A stretch of DNA of 64,000 nt from Solicoccozyma terricola (Eukaryota > Basidiomycota > Tremellomycetes > Filobasidiales > Piskurozymaceae): positions 564,355 to 628,354 of the forward strand of contig BCLD01000011.1 of the NCBI GenBank assembly GCA_001600875.1, read 5' to 3'. A program made the position numbers and the translations under genes. Shown one piece after another: positions 21,444 to 33,989 of this stretch. Below the pieces are notes generated by a model. It made no database searches, had not been told where the DNA came from, and was given only the letters and a program-made list of their open reading frames with translations. Position 1 is the first letter of the stretch, and every line of letters begins with the position of its first letter.

Positions 21444-21896
21444 ATGGCTCCCGTCTGTCATATCGGTACGCCGGTATCTGGGTTTGACTCTTCGACAGTC
21501 GAGCTAACTCCCGTCCCTCTGTTCAGTCTCCTTCAAGTTCAAGTCGGATGTTTCTCAAGCCGATCGCAAGCATCTATGTGATAGTATGATGTCCTTGAAG
21601 CGGGACTGCGTCCGAGATGGGAACCCGATCATCCTTGTGAGAGGTGGAGACCTTTCTGCACACCGACAAAACCCTTTGACTGACGAGAAATCTCGCGGAA
21701 ACAGTCTCTTAGAGGCGGTCGTCAGTGTTCACCGGAGGGGAAACATCACGGCATGGACGTGGTATTCGTGGTTGATTTCGCGAATGAAGAAGACAGGGAT
21801 TACTATTTGGACACTGATCATGCACACCAGGAGTTCAAGAAGTTGGCTGGGAAGACAGCAGAATCAGTTGTTGTGCTGGACTTTGTCCCTTTTTGA
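21444..21896 (+). CDS. Stress-responsive alpha/beta-barrel (Dabb) domain protein
   Basis: Three exons, 21444-21465, 21527-21636 and 21705-21896, giving 107 residues, the full size of a single Dabb domain. Splicing restores the domain order: an initial strand APVCHIVSFKFKSDVS, a helix ADRKHLCDSMMSL, then GMDVVFVVDFANEEDRDYYL, TDHAHQEFKKLA and VVVLDFVPF at the end. Dabb proteins form dimeric ferredoxin-like barrels. Some are enzymes and many are of unknown role, so substrate and pathway cannot be given. The gene lies 214 bases after the GATA factor and is convergent with RRP7, 79 bases away. Confidence 0.85.
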
Positions 21897-21975
21897 TAAA
21901 ACGAGTGTAGCTAGTCAAGGGCATGGTCTATGTATCATTCTGTTACAGGCACGCCTATCACATGGAATTTGCCCT

Positions 21976-23144
21976 CTAATACGGCTTGAAACGGTTCTTC
22001 GCCTTGAGATCGGCCACTTTCGCCTTGTCTTCCTCAAATGCCTTTCGCAGGTTGGCGAGTTCTGCAACAGAGGGATAAATTGTGAGCTCTCACATCTAGC
22101 ATAAGCATCAACTCCAAACACCCTACCTTGTCTCTTCTGTTCATGTCTCTGGAATTTATAAAACCCATCCAACTGTTTCCCGCTATTCTTCTTCGCTTTA
22201 CCCCTCATCAATCCCTCTCTCGCATCCACCACAGCTCCTTCGATACCCTTGACCTTCTTGGTTTCCAACATGAATCTCCTACTTGCGACTCCTACTCCCT
22301 TCTCACCCTTCCCAGCCGTCCTTCCGAATCGACCACCTCGTACAACGAGCGTGAATCCATCATCATCCGTGATAGGTCCCTTGGAGGCACGAGTTGCTTC
22401 GATGGATGCATGATGGTCGAATAAAGCGAGTGAGGAATCGGCATGGGATTTAATGATGTCCAACGGAGGTCGGACTGCGGTATGTCGAGCGAGGTAGTAT
22501 GTCAGACCACTTGGCGATGCGTTTGAGCGGGTAACAGTCTTCGCTGGGCGGGTTGGAGCGAGAGCGATAGCTCGTTGGAGTGAGAGTGCATCGAGATAGA
22601 CGAGATAGCACGAGGAGCAGGATGGAAGGAAAGGTTGACTACGAGGATCGAGAGGGGGTAGAGGAGTCACTTGAGGTGGTGGTTGCGCTTTTCGTAACTT
22701 TTTGCGTGATCTTCGGGAGACAGTGGCCTCCGAAGGGCCTACATTCATTTCAGTATCACTCTGTTCATCCTCCTGATCAATGTCCGAATCCTCTTCATCC
22801 TCCGAGTCATCCTCATCGCCATCACCTGGTTTTGCCCACGGATCCGCCGCATTCCCGTGCTCGGCTACCTTGAACACGATTTTTTCGATTGCTCCGTATT
22901 CTCCAAAGACCTCCCTCAGATCAGATTCCTCTGCATCGATGGCGAGGTTGGCGACAAAGAGCGTGCGGCCATTCGGTAGCTCGTCCTGCGGTGCAGAAGA
23001 AGACTTGGAAGACGAGCGATGTTCACGAATCCAGAGATACCGCTTCGTTGACTTTTTCCATGGTACAGACGACTGCCTTGGCAGAACGATCGGGATCGGT
23101 TGGAATCCAGCGTATCGACTGGGACCTGCGTGTGAGCTGGACAT
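21976..23144 (-). CDS. RRP7: RRP7, small-subunit rRNA-processing factor
   Basis: Rrp7 belongs to the UTP-C part of the SSU processome and is needed for 18S rRNA maturation in the nucleolus. Two exons: 23144-22127 and 22061-21976; 367 residues. The N-terminal third has an RRM-like fold (RTLFVANLAIDAEESDLREVF) interrupted by a highly acidic Asp/Glu/Ser insert of about 45 residues. The C-terminal Rrp7 domain carries DDDGFTLVVRGG, GFYKFQRHEQKRQ and, after the intron, an ELANLRKAFEEDKAKVADLK helix. The start at 23144 is the first ATG before the RRM. It diverges from the PPR-like gene with 182 bases between starts, where a CACGTG lies at 23219-23224. Confidence 0.9.
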
Positions 23145-23326
23145 GGTGGATGAGTGGATGGGTGGATGGAAACAGATAGGAGCTTTGAACATGGTCTGTC
23201 TTTCCCAAATTATCAGATCACGTGCTGATTTCCGCCGTCCACTGACAACAAAGTTGCTCAACCATTTCCTCATACACAGCTCGACACCCATCACACAAGC
23301 AAGCCACTCCCAGCCGAGTTCCAACA

Positions 23327-25480
23327 ATGTCCGCCGGCAATTCCACTTGGAGATGGCTGTCCTTTGCTCGTGCAAGACCGCCGGGTTTGCGTCCACCAGC
23401 CGGTCTGGGAGCACGACCGTTCGTTGCCGCGCGGCCATACGGTATGGACCATCAGGTTATTGGCGACAGCAGGACTCCGGGGGTTGAATGCATCAAGGAC
23501 CTGCTGTCTGGGATATCCTCGGGACCTTCTCCCATTGACATGGCCGTCGACAAGGTCCCTGCTGAGACTCCTCTTCACCATCTCCTTAAAGACGAACGGC
23601 AAGACAGCGAACCAGTTTGCCGTACACAACCGTCCGTCCGGCACCTCTATCGGACGATACAGCCTTCTTTACACTCGTCTTCTCCCGATTTCCCCTTCAT
23701 CACTGAGCGTCTCATCGACTACGTGTCCGCCTCGTACACATATACCACCACGTCATGCAAATCACGCCGTCGTCAAAAAGTCGAGGGACATCGAAGGAAT
23801 GATTTGCTCCGACGCATGTTCGCAATTTTATGCTCGAACGATGGTGCTATATGGGGCCAGAGACTGGCCGACTACCTAATGCAAAGCGGAATACCAACTA
23901 CACCAGGAGTTGCTGTTGCATTCCTTCGATCTCAACTATCGGCTCTTTCAATTTCATCCAAGCTACCAGACAAGACTGCTCTCATTCCATCCCACTTGCC
24001 TCGAATAACTCATCTGATCAACACGTCTCTATCACTTCCTACTCGAGTTAGCCCTCAATTGTTCTCTCTCATCCTTCAGACCCACATTCGCACAGGAACA
24101 CCTACCTCCGAGGTTGAACGAATCATCAAAGCCTGCATGACCGCGGAAGGTTACGACAGTATCGCAAAGTGGACACCTGAAGCCTTCGACTTGATGTTAA
24201 AATCATGTGGAAGGGATGGTGACAAGAAATCTGTTTGGGCGTGGTATACCGCTTTCCGGGATTCCGATATCATCCGCTCAAAGAGAGAGGGTAAAATGAC
24301 TAGCACCGCGGAGAAGGTCACCGTTTCGTGGCCGTACAAGTCCATTCTAGAGGTCTTTGCTATTAACTCTGAAACCGGATTTTATACCATCACATCCGAC
24401 GCACCTCGTTTAATATTCTCTCACATGCGAGAAGATCAAATCTCACCTTCTATTGAGTTGGTGAATCGAATACTTGCAGAATGTGCGAGCACAAGATCAG
24501 TCAAGACTGGACTGGAGCTTTGGTCGTCGATCAGGTCAAGTTGGAAGTCAGGTGTGAAGAAGGAAGAAGAGGGAAGGGCTATTCCGGATTTGGATTTTTG
24601 GAGGTTGGGATTCAAGTTGTTGGGATTACCTGAAGGAGAATCTCAAGCTGGAAGGATATCAATAAGGTCCGTAGTGAAGGACCTCACAGCGGTCGAGGAA
24701 ATCCGAAAGGCCCGTTTGATGGTATTGGGGAACGATAAAGAGGAAAAGATTCGTAAATGTTTCACCGAATGTCTTCGAACGGCTCCTAGGACGACATACC
24801 AGGATTTTCCACTTTGTCTTCACATTCTTCGGATGATGCGATCTAGTCATATTGAGATTGGACCTGAAACAATCGATGTCGTCCTTCGTGGGATTCTGGA
24901 TCATGCTCTCATTCGAAGGAGATCTGTCGACTGGATTCGACATGTCTGCGGGGACGAACAAGTTGATATTCGGAGAGCTAGACAAATCAAGTTGATGGCT
25001 GCAGGTGGGCATATTAGGAATTCGGCTGTGAAGAGGGTGAAGGTTCATCTAGGAAAGAAGTTATTGTTTGGCAAGGAGAGGAAAGCCATTGATTGGGAGG
25101 TTTTAGGGAGGAGAGTGAGGGATGTTGAGAGAGGTTTCGCAGATGCGATTGGCGCGGAAAGACTTTTACTGAAAGACATCCAGCTGCCTCTGATGTCACC
25201 TGGGGCAACTTTGGAGCGTCGGACAGACCCCCACCACCGGACGCAGTGGAGTTCGACGTCTTCGTCCTTGCACGACGCGGCAAGTGAACGATCTCGAGAA
25301 ACGATGGCAAGACTCGTCGAGGTGGTGGAGAGGCTGGTGGAAAAGTGCGTTGTTGCTCAAGTCAGAGAGACGATCAAGACGGAAGGAAACGTGGACGTGG
25401 AGAAGAAGCGGATGACGGACGGGGAGATACTAAACGAGGAGATGCAGCGTGTACGGGAGGATGTATCGTTGTGGTCCTGA
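23327..25480 (+). CDS. Intronless PPR-like mitochondrial protein
   Basis: One uninterrupted frame of 717 residues, striking beside neighbours with up to 19 exons. The first 40 residues are rich in Arg, Ala and Ser without acidic residues (WRWLSFARARPPGLRPPAG), fitting a mitochondrial targeting peptide. The middle is helical with weak PPR-like periodicity, for example EAFDLMLKSCGRDGDKKSVW, SIELVNRILAECASTRSVK and TYQDFPLCLHILRMMR. The tail is charged and may form a coiled coil. Fungal PPR proteins often act on mitochondrial transcripts or ribosomes, but no specific family is recognised here, so function is open. Confidence 0.75.
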   Translation: MSAGNSTWRWLSFARARPPGLRPPAGLGARPFVAARPYGMDHQVIGDSRTPGVECIKDLLSGISSGPSPIDMAVDKVPAETPLHHLLKDERQDSEPVCRTQPSVRHLYRTIQPSLHSSSPDFPFITERLIDYVSASYTYTTTSCKSRRRQKVEGHRRNDLLRRMFAILCSNDGAIWGQRLADYLMQSGIPTTPGVAVAFLRSQLSALSISSKLPDKTALIPSHLPRITHLINTSLSLPTRVSPQLFSLILQTHIRTGTPTSEVERIIKACMTAEGYDSIAKWTPEAFDLMLKSCGRDGDKKSVWAWYTAFRDSDIIRSKREGKMTSTAEKVTVSWPYKSILEVFAINSETGFYTITSDAPRLIFSHMREDQISPSIELVNRILAECASTRSVKTGLELWSSIRSSWKSGVKKEEEGRAIPDLDFWRLGFKLLGLPEGESQAGRISIRSVVKDLTAVEEIRKARLMVLGNDKEEKIRKCFTECLRTAPRTTYQDFPLCLHILRMMRSSHIEIGPETIDVVLRGILDHALIRRRSVDWIRHVCGDEQVDIRRARQIKLMAAGGHIRNSAVKRVKVHLGKKLLFGKERKAIDWEVLGRRVRDVERGFADAIGAERLLLKDIQLPLMSPGATLERRTDPHHRTQWSSTSSSLHDAASERSRETMARLVEVVERLVEKCVVAQVRETIKTEGNVDVEKKRMTDGEILNEEMQRVREDVSLWS

Positions 25481-25875
25481 TGACAGACAAAGTTGTATGC
25501 TCCTGCTGTTCCCTCCGGCCGCCACTCTGGCTGATGCAGTCACGTGCAACATTGTGCCATCGCCCAGCCCCGCCAACGTCCAGCCCGAGCCCGATCGTGA
25601 GCACGCTCACAGAGGTGACATCGACGGTCTCAACAGCTGCCGCCAACGAGTACCCCCGGCTCACGGAGAATATCGGCAGAAGGCGGGGTGGTCATGTCGA
25701 CAGTCTCCTCCGAACGATCCGGCTAAGGCAACAGAGTCGTCTCCTAGTTCGCGCTCAAGCCCTTGCATCCGCCGACCGCACAAATTAGGAGATTCATCCT
25801 CGCATATCTGGTCAACTCATTCGTTGTACATCGCTCCTCCCCAACGGAAGTCAACGCCGTTGAGCATAAATCGAT
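25481..25875. promoter_or_regulatory. Spacer before the TRP-like gene
   Basis: 395 bases between two plus-strand genes. A CACGTG palindrome lies at 25541-25546. Several overlapping open frames cross it, but none has a coherent start or conserved residues. Confidence 0.4.
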
Positions 25876-28800
25876 ATGGCGACGTCCGCTCTCCGAATCG
25901 CTATCCTCCTTCTCTCCGCCATCTTCCTTCCAACCTCCGCTGGCCAACCCTTTCCTGTTCCCGTCACTTCCTGCCTCACCTACAATCCCTCTTTACCGTC
26001 GTCCTACCTTTTGAACATCACCGAGGCATGGCTTCAGATCATTCCGTCCTCCGAAGCAACCGCTCTTGACCTCCCCGGAAATGGCAAGCGGGTGCTTCGG
26101 ATCGACCTATTCGGCGAGACGGGGGAGCAGTTTGTCGGATTCAGCAATGATACTGGAAAATTAGCGACTCTATTCTCGACCACCTCGGACATGACCTATA
26201 ATCTTTGGTCTACCACGACATACGTCTGCAACTCTTTGTTCCCCCCCTCCCCACTCCCATATCCTTATATTCCAAATAATACAACCTACTGTCCTCTCAA
26301 CGCTGGTCCATTCGCTCTCAATCTTTCCATACCTCTTGCAAACGGCTACCCATTATCGACACTATCCACCATGATTCGAATCGTCGACACAGCTGTCCCA
26401 GCGAATGAGCTTGCATGTGTTACTCTGAAAATGACTACGTATTACCCAAACGGGTGGTATTACAGTTTGATATTTTGGCTACCTGTTGCAATGGCAATTG
26501 GATACTGGATCTCTTCGTGGGCTGGAAGGTTCGCTGCAGGTTGGATGGTGGGAAGGATGGCTGATGGTGCGGCAGATGGAGAAGTTCAAGGGTGGGGAAG
26601 ACAAGGTGGAAAGAGTCGAAAATGGGGTACAATGATCGTAAGTGGCTTGAGTGGAGAGAGGTTGGGTGTTAGCGGTGGGCTATTGAGATTCGGTGAGTAT
26701 CAGAATGATCCTTTCCGCTGCATGCCAGGATACTCATGGACCCTGATCACGCTATGTTATCAATCCCATAGTGACGCCGAGTCTTCGCGATATTTTCTTC
26801 CATCTTCAATTCTGTGCCGTCCTCGCGATGGTCGCTGTCAATTGGCCTGGTTTTGCTTGTGAGTCGTCTGTGGATAATTCTCGTACACCTCAAGCTAGAC
26901 CATTTTTTCGCTCTTGCCTTATTTAGATCCCATCTTCGCTCGAATAGCATGGGCGAGTTTGGCATGGAGTGAGTGGCGGAATGGATCGATGTGGCCACAT
27001 AATGTACTAACACAGTGTTTTCAGATGTCACGCTCGTACAAGGCGATTTGGGGGATGACAAGCGATATGACCCAGCTATACCTCTACCCTTGACCGGCAA
27101 TCTTTCCTCTGAATTTGCCGATCAGATCAATTCAACTGCTTCACCTCTCTACCTCGATCGTTCCGTCCCGAACGCATTCTTCTCCATACCACCAAACGCA
27201 TCTGCCGGTATGGAGTCATTCGCATTCGCTGTTGGTTTACGACCTCAAGATCTATATGGTACTTGCATCGTACTCTTTCTTTGCTTGGCGGCTGCAATCA
27301 TCGCTCTCAGCTTGCTCATCTGGACTACCCACGGCATGTTGACATATGTTCTGTCTCCATCGGCACTGGGTATCGACCCGAATACAACGACCGGGAAGGC
27401 AAAGCGCTCAAGTTGGCATAAGCCTCGCTCTCAGTCATCTAACGCTCTTACCACCATCGATGGACCTCCAGACCAAAGCAAATATGGAGAAATATTTGCT
27501 AGCGCTCCGAGTACTCCAGGTGCGGAAGTGCCGATTAATGCGCAGAGTGGGCCATCAACCAAACCTGTTTCGTCGAGGTCTTTGCCTGCGTCCGCGATGG
27601 CCTCATCTGGTCGTCCATCCGCGTGGAAAAGATTATGGTGGAGGTTCAAAATCAAAGGTCCAATCGGAGCATTTCACTACAGTGCACTTTGTGGTGAGTC
27701 GTATTCGAAAAGCGTCAGTGCATCTCGTCCGAGACCATTGCTTATTTGCAACATTTCGCATCAAAAGGCAATCTGGTCCGCATAATAATCATGTTCCATC
27801 TTCCCATCACCGTCTTCTCAATCTATCAGTGCACGGTACAACATCCAACCAGCCGGGCAGTCGTCGTCCTTGCCGCTCTATCATTTGCCGCATTCTCCGT
27901 CATCCTCCCTGCCATACTGCTGTGTAGAGTGGCCCTTACACCTACGGCGAAGCTATATGACGCGACCCGGACGCTACTTTCCCTTGGTCCGCTTTATAAC
28001 GTCTACCGGCCAGGTTCGCAGTTATACCCCGCATTGACGCTTGCAGCCAGTCTCGTTACTGGTATAGTAGTTGGTGCTGGACAGAAGAGTGGCACGGCTC
28101 AGGCTATCGTACTGCTCATCGTTGAGATTGTCCTCGGTCTGGGAACGACGATCTGGCAACCCTGGGGTGAGGGGTCTGGCATGGGTATACCAGGCTTCCT
28201 GTTCTCTGTGGTTAGAATCGTTTCAGCTGTCCTTCTTCTGATTTTAACTCCTGCTGTGAGTGAATGGCTGGCTAATGAGTATGGTATTTTCCCTGACGGG
28301 CGGAGGTTCTGCAGATCGATATCGGCTACGCTGCCTCAGGTTGGGTTGCCTACGTAATCCTCCTCCTACAGGCCGTCATCATCGTCTTTTTCCTCGTCAT
28401 GCTCTTCTGCAAGATTTTGGAAGGGCTTATTAGGCTCTTTGGCAATGTCAAGTTCGACGAGTCAAAGCATCAACTTGACGGTGGGCTCTTTGCAGCGTTC
28501 GGAGGCCTCCGAGCTCGGAAACATAAAAGTGGGGGTAAACTCAGCACAGCGCGGCGGTCTTCAGGACATGGCTCCGTGAACACTCAGATGATGCTAGATC
28601 GTTACTCTGATCCGCAAGCTTCCAGGCTTTATGAGAACGCCACCCCGTTCGGCGAAGATATGAACTACAACAATGACTATTTTCCGCCTCAACGACCAAC
28701 TAGCAACGGACTGGCTTTCGGGGGTCGCGCCGGGATGTCTGCCAACATTCCGACTTTCGAGGAGCGTTTGGCCCTTGCTCAACCTCCACGGGGATTCTCT

Positions 28801-29874
28801 GTCGTCCGAGGAGGTCGTTCCAATTACGAAGACCCTTATTCTAGCGTACCGCTCACCGTTTCAACTGGCCGACCCGATCCTCTGACAGGCTCGTCGTACC
28901 AAAATCCAGCCTCACCTCCCGGTACATTCGGTCCCAGCTCTCCCAGGGACTCGAACAAGCTTGTCCCACCACGCCATGTGCGAACAAAATCACAGACAGC
29001 TATCATCGAGACCTTTCCACCGTCCGGTAACACCTCACCAACGACAGGCATTGCACCCTTCTCAAATATGACGGAAACACCGGGCGAGTGGACTCAGCAG
29101 GCTCTGGCGCCCATGTCTAACTCGCCACATAGGATGCCTGTGTCGCTACCCGGATTCGATGCTGCTACCGCTGCCCGAATTGGAGATGGACTCGCTGGTG
29201 GACAAGGTGATACTCGTAGCGAATCACCGAGCTCCGCGTACTCCACAGAGGCGCCAGCAGCTCGCGGTTCCAAACGAGCTAGTAGACCTTCAACATGGTT
29301 CGGCCGATCAGGCAAGCAAGCGGACTCTGACGCTTCTGACTCTGACAGTGGCTTCGATCATACCGATTTTGGTCCGGCAGGAAAAGGTCCAGCTAGAACG
29401 GAACCTACCCGGCCAGGTTATGGTGCGGTTGGTGTTTCAGGTTCTGGCTGGAGATCGAAGCTGGGGCTTGGCGGTAGCAAGACGTCCGTGCTTCCAGATG
29501 AAAAGACGTTGGACGAGAACGCCTTGCGGAAACCTCAAACCGCCGACTACGTTGCCAAGGCAAACCCGGAGCATGAGACAGTCCCACCATCACCCAATGA
29601 CCACCGCTCATTCAAAGTCATACGCACGCCTCGCTCAGACAATATACCGCTGCCCAGCGGTGGTCCTTCACCTCAATTGTCGAGGCCAAGCACACCCGGC
29701 GAAGGAATATCAGCGCCCCAGCCGCCGGATATATCATCCTCGCAATCGAGCCATAATAGCAGGAGCTTCGTGGTAAGACGACCGAATCGGCCTGGACAGC
29801 AAGAAAGGCAGGGAACTGTGCCCCCAGAGCCGAAAGGCAGCTTCATAATGAATAGACCGAATCGACCGACTTAG
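25876..29874 (+). CDS. TRP-like membrane protein with N-terminal ML-like domain
   Basis: Six exons: 25876-26692, 26772-26858, 26927-26968, 27025-27693, 27768-28255 and 28315-29874; 1,220 residues. A signal peptide (residues 1-22, LRIAILLLSAIFLPTSA) leads into a lumenal, N-glycosylation-rich ML-like domain with paired cysteines. A first membrane span follows, then a cluster of further spans (from about residue 325, dense between 560 and 720). This is the architecture of the fungal TRP/FLC/Pkd2 family, whose members affect calcium handling, flavin transport or cell-wall integrity; which applies here cannot be told. The last 450 residues are a disordered Ser/Pro/Thr-rich cytosolic tail in which an RPNRP word occurs twice near the end. 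Convergent with the kinesin gene (147 bases). Confidence 0.88.
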
Positions 29875-30021
29875 GAATAATTCCAACAGAGATCCTTTTA
29901 CCTGTATTTATGAATTATAACGATTTCATGAACACACGATTACAAGATATCGTTCAATATCACGCTTCTACAACTTGTTCAAAACACGAGGACCAGATTC
30001 AGATGGCCAGCATCCAGATAT

Positions 30022-33000
30022 TCAAGCACGGGGGTTGGATCGTGAAGCAGAGGGAGAGTCGATCCCGCTGAACATTGCACGGACGCGGTCAACCTTGCTG
30101 TCGGCTAGCGACGACGTCTCGGATGGTCAGCGCTTGTTTGTTAGATACTGGGCCGTCCGCGACTCACAATTCAACCTGCCGATGTCTTGCTCGATGGTTA
30201 TTCGCCGGCTTTTGCGGGAAGAGTTAAAGGTCATACCTGGTGCAATCGGTAGAGGAGGTGGGGTTGCGCCGAAGTAGCTGGTAGACTCCGCTCTATGTTG
30301 ACCCTTGCGTGGCGATGCTCCGCTCGGCGGTGTTCTCGGGGTATTGAATGATTTGGATGGCGACAAAACATATGCGCTGCGCTCTGTGCCAGCTGTGCGA
30401 GCGGCATCAGGCTCGCTGTCCTGTGGAGAATGGCCGGCGATGGAGTTAATCAGCTGGTCCTGATGAAAGACACGCTGGGGGACAAGCGATGATGTCAGGT
30501 TTTTGTCAACAGCTTTGCAATAGTGAAAAGACATTCACCTGTCGCCAGTCTGCGATCTTTCTCAGCAGCTCTTGGTTGACGGTTTTCAGACCATTGACGA
30601 CTGTCTCAAGCTGTTCGATTTTTTCGCTCTCCCTTGAGGCGGCTCTCGCGGAGGGCGTATATGGTAGAGCTTCATTTGGTTCGATGAGCGTTCGATACTC
30701 CTTTAGTGAGCCGGAGTGACGAAGGGGTTCCGAATGAGAGACAGCAAGTGGGCGGGGCAGAGGAAGTCCTCGTTCATCCATGCTGGATTTGCTCTCTTGC
30801 ATCGCTGCGTTCAGATTGATCGCATTGATTGCACGAGCGTCATCGAGATCACGACGAAGAGCCCCTGCGATCTCGTTTGCCACAGCCAGCTCCATTTCAA
30901 GACCGGCCGACTTTTCCTTCTGCTCCTCCCACAGTCGTTGGAGCTCTGCGCGCTTAGCAGATTCGTCTCCAAACTTTCGCTTGAGGTCTTCCAGCTCGCC
31001 TTGAACTCTTCGGAGGGCCGCGGTCTCCCCTTGAGCGGCAGCCAGCTCCTCCCGCAGGCTTGCTACGGCCTCTTTATCCGCCTCGCTCTTCTCGCGAACG
31101 ACGCGGATCAGATCCTCCTCGATGGACCCTCTTCTAGCTGAGTCCTCCTCCATAATGACGGAAGAGGCCACACCACTTACTGCCCGTCGAGGAGTCAGAA
31201 CCGTTCGAACGAGATCACGACCTAAGCCGATCTGTCCTCGCGAGAAGTCGCTGACACGTCGACGATTGCGCATGGCAGATGACTCTCCGGTCGAGTAGTT
31301 CGAGCCAATGTTTCTCGACGACAGGATCTCGCCGTTGAGCTGTGAGAGTTGGGCAAAGAGACGATCTCGTCGAGCTTCCATCTCCTCCAACTCATCTGCC
31401 AGCTGTCCCAGGTTGGTCTCATGTCAATACTTGGTCTTGGTCTCAACCGCACGGTCGGTTTGCTCACTTCGTTCTTTTGTTGGGGACTGCGCGAGATGTT
31501 CTCCTGCTTGCGCTGATCGTTGAGAGCGTCCAACTGCAACTTCAATTCTTGAATTTCCTCTTCCTTGGCTCTCAACATCGCTTTCTCCGATGATGGAACC
31601 TTTATGCAAAGATATCAGCCAAGCATCTACTTGGCGCCTCATATTCGTCGACTCACCACTCCCTTGACAGCCTTCGTCTCCACCTGAGCACACCGATTCG
31701 CGAATTTCAATGTCTCCAGTGTCTCACTCGCGTGATGATCTTCCAACGAAAGAGTACAGATGACGGCGATATTTGCGTTGCCACCGATTGCGTTCTCGAG
31801 AAGATGCGTAAGCTTTGAGTTCCGATATGGAACATGTGCGCCGCTGAGACAGATGATATTCAGCTGTGATAACCTCTCTCTTTCGAGAAAGCCTTCACGT
31901 ACGTCTTCCTCGTCTTATCTGCTAGCTGCTCTATCACTGTACCCAAAGCTAACAGCGATTTGTTGATATATTTACCCTCGGAGAGCCGCTCCACGTTCGA
32001 CGCGGCTTTCTCACTCCCAGCCAAGTCGATGAGAGTCTAGAGGACGCTTTTGAGTATCAGCCGTTGTACATGATTGGAGTGATGAACAGCATAAAGGCGG
32101 ACACTTACAAGACGAGACCTTCGAATATCTGCACCATCCCGACTTTCAATTGTCTGTATGAGTATACCCTGATCAACTCCAGTCCAATTATCAATGATGT
32201 TATCTTGACCACTTACTATTGTGAAAACCGCATGACTCCTTGAACTCCTTTCATTCTACATCCCATATCCCCGCCGTGTCAACACCCGGACGACTCTATT
32301 GCCTCAAAGCAAACTCACCCAATCAGTCCCAGCAGTCTTCCTATTCTTCTCTCCCCTTTTCAGAACCAGCATTATCTCTTCTGGCATTCTCACTATCTCT
32401 TCGATCAGCGGACGAACTATCACTTGGCCCTGTGGTTTTGCCACAACGTGGGACTACGTTTAGCTGTTATAGATCACGGTGAGGGTTTGTGAAGAGGGAA
32501 AGAACGTACATTCTCAACGTGCAATGTGGGTTTTTCACCATCCGTGAGGGATTTCTTTGTAACTAATAGATCTCTAATCTGTTCATTGTAGATCTGATAA
32601 CCGCAGGAGTTCAGCTTGGAGTTCGGACCAATGGCGAAAAGGAAAGACAGGATGAAACCCAAAACTCACCTCGAGATACGAAACCCTCAATAAATAATGT
32701 CTAGCTGGATTCTGTAACGCCGGCCGATAAACGAAAAATCAGCCTTTTCCCCGCCTCCGGACAAAAAAAAAAAAAAAAAAAAAAAAGGAGAAAATCCCCT
32801 CACATTCTCGATCTCCTCGAAAACACCAGCGACAGCCAACGGAATAACACCAACTTCATCCTCCGTTCCACTCATTGTATGTGTTTTCCCACTACCTGTT
32901 TGTCCATAAGCGAAGATTGTGGAATTGAAGCCTTGCATTGCCTTTGAAACTAGTGGAGATATTTGAGTTTCGTATAATGAGGAAGTAGGAAGAGGTGGCA

Positions 33001-33862
33001 AGTGGAGCGCGTCTACATAGTGTTATAAGAAGGGCGAGAGAGAAAAAAGGGAATTTTAGAGGTTGCAAATCACAATCGAAACGGACAAAGGATGGGACAT
33101 ACCGAATGAAAAAGTATATTCAGACTCTCGATTCCCTTTCCCACCTCTCTTCCTAACATTCGGATGTGAATCTGAAAGTTCTAGCATACCTATGGATGGA
33201 GATAGAGTATAGTATTGAGATGATGATTCCGATTCCGATTCCGAGGTTGAAGAGGATGGTCTTGCTCTACGTACGCCAATGTGTGGGTTGCAATCAGATT
33301 CGGAAGCGGAGGTAATATGACGATAATAATGCCACACGGAAACGTACCGAACGCAAACCGTCACTTTATCTTTCCCATCACCTCCATTCCCATTGCTTAC
33401 CCCAGCTCCAACTCCAACCCCCAACCCTCGTCTCAAATCTCTACTACTCCCAGGTCTCCTAATCTCCATATCAACGCCCTCATCACTCCGCTCTTCGTCT
33501 CTGCCTCCCGTGAGGATCCTGGCATCAACCTTGATCCTCGGCATACTTCTACTACCTTTCAGAGGAGACCCGATCAATCCATTCAATCGAGACGAAAGTG
33601 ATGATTGAGGTCTTGTACCTTGAACAGTGCGTTTTGAGGGTGAAGACGGCGTTGAAGGAACGCCAGGAGTCAATGTCGCGCGAGCTTTGAATGACGTTGG
33701 AGTCTGCATGACGGTATGTGGGGGGAGTAACCCCTGTGAAGATGATGTCGTTGCTGTTGTGGGAGTGTTGGATGGTTGTTCGCTGACTGTTCGAAGGAGG
33801 TGGGGGGTTGGGTGGATTGTTGTTGATTGACCGTCTACGGATGGGTCACGTGCCATTCTCAT
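30022..33862 (-). CDS. Kinesin motor protein, kinesin-7/CENP-E-like
   Basis: A microtubule motor of 954 residues from 15 exons: 33862-33348, 33266-33103, 33012-32804, 32711-32670, 32593-32510, 32429-32319, 32255-32217, 32153-32109, 32036-31903, 31843-31657, 31599-31468, 31402-30539, 30474-30237, 30185-30168 and 30104-30022. After a Ser/Pro-rich head of about 155 residues the motor reads KVTVCVRARP, P-loop [13 protein letters not shown], switch [14 protein letters not shown], switch [10 protein letters not shown], then [13 protein letters not shown] and the neck-linker region [14 protein letters not shown] coiled coil follows (residues about 510-800). The long N-terminal extension and [20 protein letters not shown] context suggest the kinesin-7 (CENP-E, Kip2/Tea2) group, but subfamily placement needs a tree. 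A 24-base A/T homopolymer lies in intron 3, and one exon is 18 nt. Confidence 0.9.
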
Positions 33863-33989
33863 TCCACGGTGCACCAATTTCGTCCGTGACGTGTATTCCC
33901 GTTCCCAGCCAAATAATTTCCAACTCACCCCAGTTCCCTCTCTATGAGCTCTGGCTGCCCACTGTCTACCCACTATCCCTTTTCGAACC

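Noticed and set aside
21586..22104. 172-codon plus-strand frame
   Set aside because: Its start belongs to the Dabb gene, but it then reads intron and the wrong frame; splicing restores the Dabb domain.
25449..26069. 206-codon plus-strand frame overlapping the TRP-gene start
   Set aside because: The TRP frame has a signal peptide and domain continuity; this frame is Ser/Pro/Arg-rich noise.
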